From the NCBI GenBank assembly GCA_017858515.1, contig JAFMBM010000026.1, forward strand, positions 1-42,713: 42,713 nucleotides of DNA, given 5' to 3'. Below the pieces are notes generated by a model. That model saw only the letters and a list, made by a program, of their open reading frames with translations. It made no database searches and was not told the origin of the DNA. The translations under genes were made by a program, and so were the position numbers. This document shows, one piece after another, positions 8,936-15,362 of this stretch (its first letter is position 1; the number at the start of each line of letters is the position of its first letter). This stretch comes from Cryomorphaceae bacterium. GTDB taxonomy: Bacteria > Bacteroidota > Bacteroidia > Flavobacteriales > Schleiferiaceae.

Positions 8936-9053
8936 TATAGGAACTGTTTTTAAAGGGTCAATAGCCTTTGCATTAAGATTTTAAATAAAAGTGTCTGAAA
9001 TACACTATCCCGTTCGGTTTTATACCGTTTTTTTCAAAATTCGTTGGATTGCA

Positions 9054-9082
9054 AAAAAATAAAGCCCCGGTTTTCTGGGCTT
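9054..9082 (-). terminator. Rho-independent terminator downstream of the lipoprotein gene
   Basis: On the minus strand AAGCCC (9082-9077) pairs with GGGCTT (9067-9062) across a 9-nt loop and is followed by TATTTTTTT. It lies about 105 nt beyond the lipoprotein stop codon at 9187. Confidence 0.75.
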
Positions 9083-9186
9083 ATAAAGTAGATAGAGCGC
9101 ACAAGTCTAAAGTATGTTAATACTCATTCAGATAATAAAAAAGATAGACAATTGGAATAACGCGCTTCCTTATTACAGTCGCTGGT

Positions 9187-9687
9187 TTATAGACGACTCA
9201 GATTAAAGGTTTCTGTAGTCTTTTCATATTGCTGACTCGCAGGAATATCTACTATTTCAATGGCTTCAAAGCTAATTTCAGTCTGACTGATACTAGTGGC
9301 TCTTAATTCAAGGGTGTCTAGACCTTGCCCTTTGTCTACATACAGCATTAAAAGCGATCCACTAATTTCATAATTACAGGTGAAATCTTGATTTCCGGAA
9401 TAGGGTGTTCCTTGAGCCGTTCGAGCCGTGTAATTGTAGATAACAGCAGCCGTATCGTTGTTTTTAAAACTGAAAAGACCGGAAGAGGTCTCGGTTACAA
9501 AATCGAGATAATAGCTCGATCCCTGCACATTACCTTCCTGAATGCGCTTAACAGAATTCAGATCCCAATCGCCTTCGATTACGGTTGATAGTTGTATCCC
9601 AGAGTTTTTGGGTGGATCATTATCGTCCTTGTCACAAGCCACAGAAAGGCTAGCTACGGTAAATAGAAGGAAAGCCATTTTTTTCAT
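9187..9687 (-). CDS. Small lipocalin-like lipoprotein
   Basis: 166 residues. The N-terminus MKKMAFLLFTVASLSVAC is a lipoprotein signal with a lipobox (LSVAC, Cys18), followed by an acidic stretch DKDDNDPP that in Bacteroidota often acts as a lipoprotein export signal to the cell surface. The mature part starts with GDWDLNSVKRI, as in Bacteroidota lipocalin-like (Lipocalin_4/5-type) proteins, and is predicted all-beta (FSFKNNDTAAVIYNY…NYEISGSLLMLYV). It lies between two beta-helix paralogues with its own terminator downstream and another gene's terminator upstream, so it is probably transcribed alone. A near-match to the -7 box (CATCTTTG at 9704-9711) lies 17 nt upstream. The ligand is unknown; a role with the neighbouring surface proteins is only suggested by position. 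Confidence 0.8.
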   Translation of the reverse strand: MKKMAFLLFTVASLSVACDKDDNDPPKNSGIQLSTVIEGDWDLNSVKRIQEGNVQGSSYYLDFVTETSSGLFSFKNNDTAAVIYNYTARTAQGTPYSGNQDFTCNYEISGSLLMLYVDKGQGLDTLELRATSISQTEISFEAIEIVDIPASQQYEKTTETFNLSRL

Positions 9688-9752
9688 TCGATTGAATTTT
9701 GCGCAAAGATGATAGTAGCTTATTACCGCAGAGTTATGGAATTGTGAAGCAT

Positions 9753-9784
9753 AAAAAAGGCCGTCACTTTTAAGCGACGGCCTT
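9753..9784 (-). terminator. Rho-independent terminator of beta-helix gene 2
   Basis: A 9-bp GC-rich stem AAGGCCGTC / GACGGCCTT (9757-9765 and 9776-9784), with the T-run on the minus-strand side. It begins 24 nt after the stop codon of the 9809-12244 gene and 65 nt before the lipoprotein start. Confidence 0.92.
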
Positions 9785-9808
9785 CGAAAAGATTCTTTTT
9801 AAAAAGGA

Positions 9809-12244
9809 TTATTCTTTTACAATCTTCATAGTCTCGATCGTTCCGTTCGAAACAATCTGAACAAAGTATACACCAGAAGCAAGATCTGCAACATTAAATA
9901 CCGCAGTAGTGGCTTCAGCGAATTTTTGAGAAAGAACTACTCTTCCGTTTACATCTACCAAAGAAACTTCTGAATTGTCTTGATTCATTTTGATGTTCAA
10001 GATAGAAGTAGTTGGATTAGGATAGATAGAAACACCCTCTAAGTTAGTAGAAGAAAGATCGGTTTTAGAACCTGATCCATTATAGAAAATACGGTCTGTG
10101 CAGGCGTATTCCGTATTGTAAATATTGCCATTGTCGTTAACACGTGCAAATACCGTGAACTCATAGTTCGCAGAAGGATTTCCTGAAGCGGTAAAGTTTA
10201 CTGTTGCACTAGTATTGGTAGTAAGTGCGGTAGTGGTCCAAGCGGCACCTACATTTACTTGACGATAGGCCATTCTATATCCAATAAGGCTTACACCTGA
10301 ACCAAGGGTAGCTGGAGTCCAAGAGCCTGTGAATGTAACTGGATTTGGTCTTACTACATCAAAATTCGTTGGAGAATAGCTCGTAGTTAAAGTGCTCACG
10401 GTAACACTAGCTGTTTTAGTACAACCGGATTCGTCTGTAATATCTACGCTATAGGTCTGACCTTGTTGACCATAGATAAAACGAGTGGTTTCACCTGTGT
10501 TCCATAAGAAAGTCTTGCTTTTATAACCACCATTTGCGATTGCCTTCAGCTGAGCTGAATCACCAGCACAAAATGGAGCAACTAATTCAATAGCACTAAC
10601 CGACATTGGCTTACATGGTGCGGCAAAGGTTTGAGTACAGCTGTAGTACCAATTACCATTGATACGTGCTCCGATACGAACATCATTGTCTACGCCAAAA
10701 GCATCAGCCAAGAAGTTTTGTGAAGTGATAGAAGCATTTGTCCAAGACTTTGGAGTCTTCCATGAAGTCGCACCACTTTCACGTGTTTGTAGAACGAATA
10801 AATCTCCTCCGTTTGTAGTGAAGTTGATGTTGTGAGTCTTAGGAGCAGATACAAAGTTTACAGCATTAACAGTAGGAGCTTTGTAATCGTAGTTCACATT
10901 TTGTGGATCCCATTCGCCCCAACCTGCTGTCCAATCTTCTGAGCCGAAAGCACCGCGGTAGCTAACAGTTGTAAAGTTTGAAGCACCAGTGAAGCTAAAG
11001 CCAGCACCAGAAAGAGCAGGTGAACCCGCCATTGGAACCATGTTAGGGCTTGTAAGTACGTTGTAGTTAGCGGGAAGCATAACTGAAGAAGTGCTTGCGT
11101 AACGGCTGTTGTTGCTAGCTGGAGCATCGTAAAGAGTAGCTAGATCGGTTACAGTATGTGTGCCAGAAGCTTTGAAATCTGAAGTCATTCCAGCCATGAT
11201 GTTGCCCGTTAATTGCAATCCACCTCCTGTATAGCCAGCATACGAATCGTTGCCATCTATGAATACACCGTTCACGTGATCAACAAATACTGAGTTGTGA
11301 ATACTTGTCCAAGCACCACGACGGATGCGAGCAACTGATTGGTGAAGTGAGTTTGGCGTTCCAGTAGCTTTTGGACCAACAACTGTTACGTTCGAGAAAA
11401 TAGGAGCTGTTCTTGGAGATTGGTTTGGATTTGAACTCCAGTTATCGGTCTCCCAACCCTCAGAAGCAGAAACGTCGGCGATGCTAGCCTCTTGATAGAT
11501 AACCGCAAACTGAATTTTACCATTGTAACCTTGGTCGCAATCGAAGTTATCATCCACAGTAGCAAGAGCCACAAGGTGTGTATGATTAACTGTTCCTCCG
11601 AACCACTCGAAAGCATCATCTCCAGCGTAGCTTACGAAAATATGATCAATAGTTGTCCCAGAACCAACACCTCCCATAGTCATTGAGTTGATTTCGTTGT
11701 TCGGAGTAAAAGCAATACCAGCGTACTCAACACGCACATATTGCATAGTTCCAGAGTTGTCTGTTGGATTGTTGCCACCAAAGGTTCTGTCGGCAACATC
11801 TCCAGTTAGACCTCCTTCAATGATGTCAGTGTAATAAGATCCAACTAAAGTTCCTCTGTTGATTGGAGCTTCACCTAAGATTACAATACCTCCCCAATCT
11901 CCAGTACCTCTAGATCCAGCAGGGCGTCCTGAAGTGAAAACGATAGGCTCGCATTCTGTTCCTACAGCATTGATCATTCCATTACGTGTGATGATCAAGG
12001 TTCCTTTGGTATTAAGATTGGATGGAGTAATATACCCACGAACAACAGTTCCAGCCTCTATGGTAAGAGTTGCGTTGTTCTTAACATAAACGAAACCATC
12101 TAAATCATAGATAGTGTCGTTGTAAAAGGTTCTGCTGGCCGTGATGTTGCCAGAAATAACCTTTGTTGGCATTTGCCCGAAAGCAAAGTTTGCTGATAAT
12201 AACGCGGCAGCAAATAGACCCGCTTGTTTGATAGTTTTAACCAT
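9809..12244 (-). CDS. T9SS-secreted right-handed beta-helix protein (paralogue 2)
   Basis: 811 residues with signal peptide MVKTIKQAGLFAAALLSANFAFG before QMPTK. It has the same architecture as the 6346-8796 gene: beta-helix region (about 24-455; GTECEPIVFTSGRP, GDWGGIVILGEAPINRG, GVGSGTTIDHIFVSYAGDDAFE), shared Cys-containing/FN3 module (about 455-729) and type A T9SS sorting domain (IYPNPTTS…SGVYFVQI…IVKE). Its start is preceded by AAAAGGAA, one of the few Shine-Dalgarno-like sequences here. It is transcribed divergently from the TonB-dependent receptor at 12429, with a 184-bp intergenic region between start codons. This suggests coordinated expression and perhaps a capture protein working with the receptor, but no ligand can be read from the sequence. 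Confidence 0.87.
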   Translation of the reverse strand: MVKTIKQAGLFAAALLSANFAFGQMPTKVISGNITASRTFYNDTIYDLDGFVYVKNNATLTIEAGTVVRGYITPSNLNTKGTLIITRNGMINAVGTECEPIVFTSGRPAGSRGTGDWGGIVILGEAPINRGTLVGSYYTDIIEGGLTGDVADRTFGGNNPTDNSGTMQYVRVEYAGIAFTPNNEINSMTMGGVGSGTTIDHIFVSYAGDDAFEWFGGTVNHTHLVALATVDDNFDCDQGYNGKIQFAVIYQEASIADVSASEGWETDNWSSNPNQSPRTAPIFSNVTVVGPKATGTPNSLHQSVARIRRGAWTSIHNSVFVDHVNGVFIDGNDSYAGYTGGGLQLTGNIMAGMTSDFKASGTHTVTDLATLYDAPASNNSRYASTSSVMLPANYNVLTSPNMVPMAGSPALSGAGFSFTGASNFTTVSYRGAFGSEDWTAGWGEWDPQNVNYDYKAPTVNAVNFVSAPKTHNINFTTNGGDLFVLQTRESGATSWKTPKSWTNASITSQNFLADAFGVDNDVRIGARINGNWYYSCTQTFAAPCKPMSVSAIELVAPFCAGDSAQLKAIANGGYKSKTFLWNTGETTRFIYGQQGQTYSVDITDESGCTKTASVTVSTLTTSYSPTNFDVVRPNPVTFTGSWTPATLGSGVSLIGYRMAYRQVNVGAAWTTTALTTNTSATVNFTASGNPSANYEFTVFARVNDNGNIYNTEYACTDRIFYNGSGSKTDLSSTNLEGVSIYPNPTTSILNIKMNQDNSEVSLVDVNGRVVLSQKFAEATTAVFNVADLASGVYFVQIVSNGTIETMKIVKE
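10057..10884 (-). repeat. Shared C-terminal module, copy C
   Basis: Third copy of the module (about NAVNFVSAPKTHN to IFYNGSGSKTD). It is closer to copy A (VAPFCAGDSA, SWTPATLGSGVSLIGYRM shared) than to copy B, although the rest of its host protein is closer to that of copy B. This conflict points to recombination or gene conversion. Confidence 0.9.
10885..12190 (-). repeat. Beta-helix domain duplication, copy 2
   Basis: Partner of the 7440-8740 segment; see that entry. Differences between the two are spread as scattered substitutions, as expected for an older duplication under continued selection. Confidence 0.9.
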
Positions 12245-12264
12245 TTCCTTTTGTTTTTTGGTTT

Positions 12265-12278
12265 GGACAAAGTTGTCC
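12265..12278. repeat. Palindrome GGACAA-ag-TTGTCC
   Basis: A perfect 6-bp inverted repeat with a 2-bp spacer in the leader of the beta-helix gene 2, 21 bp upstream of its start. The spacer is too short for a good RNA hairpin, so a protein-binding site is more likely than an attenuator. No regulator can be assigned. Confidence 0.45.
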
Positions 12279-12337
12279 CTATCGAAGGCCTTAAATCATT
12301 ACCTCAATATTATCGCAGTATAAAATCTCGCCCCTCT

Positions 12338-12356
12338 AAGCTCAATTGTTAAGCTT
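12338..12356. repeat. Inverted repeat AAGCT…AGCTT between divergent genes
   Basis: AAGCT (12338-12342) and AGCTT (12352-12356) flank CAATTGTTA. The string AATTGTTAAGC is also present in the inverted repeat at 6250-6268. It lies between the divergent beta-helix and TonB-receptor genes, where an operator could affect both. Confidence 0.4.
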
Positions 12357-12394
12357 TTATTATCAGGGCTTTAAGTCTCGTATTTAAGGCTTGT

Positions 12395-12408
12395 CAAATC
12401 TACATTTG
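12395..12408. promoter_or_regulatory. Overlapping divergent -7 boxes
   Basis: Two TAnnTTTG matches overlap by two bases: TACATTTG on the plus strand (12401-12408), 20 bp before the TonB-receptor ATG, and TAGATTTG on the minus strand (12395-12402), about 150 bp before the beta-helix start. A minus-strand TTG at 12419-12421 could serve as -33 for the latter. No good -33 is seen for the plus-strand box. If both are used, the two genes cannot be initiated at once. Confidence 0.4.
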
Positions 12409-12428
12409 TGCCCTTAATCAAGCTGAAA

Positions 12429-15341
12429 ATGAAAAAATCTATACTGCTTTATTGTTTCCTCATTTGGGCGTCAATGCTTCATGCTCAGAATGGAACCATT
12501 GCTGGAAAAGTATTTGATAAATCAACGGGAGAGTCGGCCTTTAATGCGGCGGTAAGTATTCCGAATGGGAAAGGAACCTACACTGATTTCGATGGCTTTT
12601 ATTCTCTCACAAATCTTGCTCCAGGGAGCTACAGTATAGTGGTGCAGCTAATAGGTTATCGAAAAGTTACCATTTCAGATGTTAAGGTTGTTGCAGGTAA
12701 AACCACCAAGTTAGACATCGCATTAGAGACCGCCTCGGATCAATTGACAGAAATTACCGTTACAGCTGAAGCTGTGCGAAATTCAGTTTTGGCCATCCAA
12801 CTTACACAGAAGAATAGCTCGGTTCTGCTAGAAGGAGTTTCGTCTGAGCAAATTCGAAGAATGCCAGACAACAATTCTGCAGATATTCTTAAGCGTACAA
12901 GCGGTACCACTGTGGAGAATGGCAAGTATATCATTGTGAGAGGATTAAACGATCGATACAATCTGGCAATGGTAAATGGGGCTATTATGCCCGCCTCTGA
13001 ACCAGATCGGAAAGTGTTCTCTTTCGATTTGTATCCGAGCACTATGATTGAGAATATGTATGTGTTTAAAACGGCTCAAGCCGATTTGCCTGCCGAATTT
13101 GCAGGTGGACTCGTTCAAATCGAAACACGCAATTTTCCAATCAAGAATTACATCAACATCCAAGCGAGTACGGGAGCGAATATGGGTATAACCTTTAATG
13201 AAGTAGATCATTACGAAGGTTTTTCCTCAGATCGTTGGGGGGGCGTTGCAGATGAACGGAAATTGCCAACCGATTACGATCGATCCATTCTTGGGGTTGG
13301 AAATAGGGGCTCTCAGCAGGCTATTGATCTTTCTCGTCAGTTTACCAATAGTTGGAAACTAGATCAGTTTAATGCCCTTCCTTATTTGCGTTTGAATTTG
13401 AGTGGCGGACTTAAAAAGGATTTCGGGAAATCTAGTTTTGGTGGAAATATTGCCTTGAATTTCGATAATAAAACTACGGGTAGAACGGTAGAATCAACCA
13501 GCATTCAGGCAATTACGGGTCCTGCAGGTGTGTCTACCACCTTTGTAGAATATCAAGAGCGCATCAAGCGCGATGAGGTTTTGAAATCAACCAATTGGGG
13601 TGGTCTCTTAAATCTAACCTATAAGTTTGGTGCCAATCAAATTACTTTAAACAACTCGTATTCTACGGTTGCCAATAATCTGTATTACGAAGCAAATGGT
13701 ATTACGCCCAATAAAGATGCTCAGTTCATACAGAACGTAAGGCGGTATGAGATGAACTATAATGTCAATGTATTAAGAGTTCATCAGATATTGGGTCAGC
13801 ATAAGTTTAGGTTGAAGGAAATTGTTGAGTTCGATTTAGATTGGGGAGGATCGCTGGCGAATTCGAAAAACGAATCGCCAGACTTAAAAAGGATGCGCTA
13901 TTTCAATAACCCACAAATTGGCGATCGCTATGAATGGGTTGCTCCTCAGATTGTAAAGCTTGAAGATGGAGGTAGATTCTACAGCGAACTAGAAGAAGAC
14001 AACAACTCTTATTTTGGAAATGCAAAGCTTTCTAAGAAGCTCTTTGGAAGAAAGCAAAGTCTAAAGTTTGGTGCTTATTACCAAACAAGAGATCGCGTTT
14101 TCGATGCCAGTGTCTTAGGTTATATTCCTGCCTCCGGTGTGGTAGGGCAAACCGATACGAATATCCGTTACCAGCCTATAGAGCAAATTTTTAGTGAAGG
14201 AAATATCCGCAGATGGGATGGAACTCCTTATTCGGGTGGTCTTCAGCTTCAAGACATTACCAACGACCAAGATGGGTACGTGGGTACTTCTACCAATCTA
14301 GCGTGGTATTTTATGCTTGATTTGGAAGTTACTAAATGGCTGAGAGCTGCCTTGGGTGTTCGTCAAGAAAGTTTCGACCAAACACTTTATGTAAATAGAA
14401 AAGTGACTGCCCCAACTAATCCAGATGCCAACCCTGTGGTTGATTTATCTAGATCCTATTCGAACCTTCTTCCTTCAGTTAATTTAATCGGAAAGGTGAA
14501 CGAGAAATCGAATGTAAGGGCAAGCTATTCTCAAACGGTGAGTAGACCAGAGTTTAGAGAATTGGCACCTTTTACATTCTTCGATTTCGACTTCTTCCTC
14601 AACGTAAAAGGAGATACAAACTTGGTACAAGCAACCATTCAAAACGTCGATTTACGTTATGAGTATTACTTGAGTAGAGGACAAATGATTTCATTAAGTG
14701 CCTATTATAAGCAATTTGAAAATCCGATTGAAAAGGCTCTTCGTCCAGAAGCCGGTGGAACCTATCTGATTACATGGATCAACTCACCAACAGCCAATAA
14801 TCTTGGGTTAGAATTGAGCTGGAGGTTCGATATGGCTTTCTTTGGAGCTCCAGATAAATGGAAGGATTTGGTGTTCTTTGGTAATTACTCATGGATTCAA
14901 AGTGAAATTGATCAGCAAGATCAAAATGGCGATGTATACTCAAGGCCTATGATCGGTCAATCGCCCTTTATTTTAAACTTAGGACTGGACTACCATATCA
15001 AGAAGTGGGATGCTGACCTGGTGTTGTTGTACAATACGTATGGAAGAAGAATTGTGTTAACGGGTTATGCCGAAGAATATCTTGAGCCCATCTATGAGCA
15101 TCCAAGACCGCTGGTAGATATGCGTTACTCTCAAAGAATTAATGATAAGTTTAGCGTGAGTATTACGCTAAAAGACTTGATTAACAGACCTATTGTTTTT
15201 TATCAAGACAATAATTTCAACGGTACTTGGGACAATGAAGTTATGCCTATCAATGAACAATTAACTGCCGATTTCGACCATTTAAGAACCAAAACGCAGC
15301 CAAATAGAGAAATAAGCATAGGGCTTAGCTATAGATTGTAA
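12429..15341 (+). CDS. TonB-dependent outer-membrane receptor
   Basis: 970 residues from ATG 12429; the frame opens at a GTG 21 bases earlier, but the ATG gives a normal signal peptide (MKKSILLYCFLIWASMLHA, cleavage before QNGTI). Residues about 22-110 are a carboxypeptidase-regulatory-like beta-sandwich (GTIAGKVFDKSTGES…DFDGFYSLTNLAPGSYSI), followed by a TonB-box-like ITVTAEA, a plug domain (about 125-235, IRRMPDNNSADILKRTSGT…VRGLNDRYN…GGLVQIETR) and a long beta-barrel ending ISIGLSYRL. It imports or senses an outer-membrane ligand using TonB/ExbBD energy. No SusD-like gene follows, so it is not a classical SusCD pair. The divergent beta-helix T9SS gene and the downstream DUF4838 gene (21-bp gap) are its neighbours. 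The substrate cannot be assigned. Confidence 0.92.
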   Translation: MKKSILLYCFLIWASMLHAQNGTIAGKVFDKSTGESAFNAAVSIPNGKGTYTDFDGFYSLTNLAPGSYSIVVQLIGYRKVTISDVKVVAGKTTKLDIALETASDQLTEITVTAEAVRNSVLAIQLTQKNSSVLLEGVSSEQIRRMPDNNSADILKRTSGTTVENGKYIIVRGLNDRYNLAMVNGAIMPASEPDRKVFSFDLYPSTMIENMYVFKTAQADLPAEFAGGLVQIETRNFPIKNYINIQASTGANMGITFNEVDHYEGFSSDRWGGVADERKLPTDYDRSILGVGNRGSQQAIDLSRQFTNSWKLDQFNALPYLRLNLSGGLKKDFGKSSFGGNIALNFDNKTTGRTVESTSIQAITGPAGVSTTFVEYQERIKRDEVLKSTNWGGLLNLTYKFGANQITLNNSYSTVANNLYYEANGITPNKDAQFIQNVRRYEMNYNVNVLRVHQILGQHKFRLKEIVEFDLDWGGSLANSKNESPDLKRMRYFNNPQIGDRYEWVAPQIVKLEDGGRFYSELEEDNNSYFGNAKLSKKLFGRKQSLKFGAYYQTRDRVFDASVLGYIPASGVVGQTDTNIRYQPIEQIFSEGNIRRWDGTPYSGGLQLQDITNDQDGYVGTSTNLAWYFMLDLEVTKWLRAALGVRQESFDQTLYVNRKVTAPTNPDANPVVDLSRSYSNLLPSVNLIGKVNEKSNVRASYSQTVSRPEFRELAPFTFFDFDFFLNVKGDTNLVQATIQNVDLRYEYYLSRGQMISLSAYYKQFENPIEKALRPEAGGTYLITWINSPTANNLGLELSWRFDMAFFGAPDKWKDLVFFGNYSWIQSEIDQQDQNGDVYSRPMIGQSPFILNLGLDYHIKKWDADLVLLYNTYGRRIVLTGYAEEYLEPIYEHPRPLVDMRYSQRINDKFSVSITLKDLINRPIVFYQDNNFNGTWDNEVMPINEQLTADFDHLRTKTQPNREISIGLSYRL

Positions 15342-15346
15342 ATTTG
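15339..15346 (+). promoter_or_regulatory. Possible -7 box before the DUF4838 gene
   Basis: TAAATTTG matches TAnnTTTG and includes the TAA stop codon of the TonB receptor. It would start transcription about 10 nt before the ATG at 15363, separating the glycan locus from the receptor. There is no clear -33 TTG at the right distance, so read-through from the receptor remains equally possible. Confidence 0.35.
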
Positions 15347-15362
15347 CCGCCCTAATCTATAG

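Larger units (their letters stand above)
8797..9186. other. Intergenic region, 390 bp, promoter and terminator, no gene
   Basis: No coding frame is convincing. It holds the predicted promoter of beta-helix gene 1 (8904-8935), flanked by an inverted repeat TTGCGAA (8892-8898) / TTCGCAA (8917-8923), and the terminator of the lipoprotein gene (9054-9082). A 20-bp stretch at 8989-9008 resembles one at 1989-2008, also upstream of a secreted-protein gene (16 of 20 positions). Confidence 0.7.

Noticed and set aside
12408..12428. GTG start of the TonB receptor
   Set aside because: It lies within the -7 box and would add seven residues before a normal signal peptide. ATG 12429 fits better.
12429..15341. 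SusC/SusD polysaccharide-utilisation locus
   Set aside because: The receptor has the regulatory domain found in SusC, but no SusD-like lipoprotein or glycoside-hydrolase set follows, and the downstream genes are biosynthetic.
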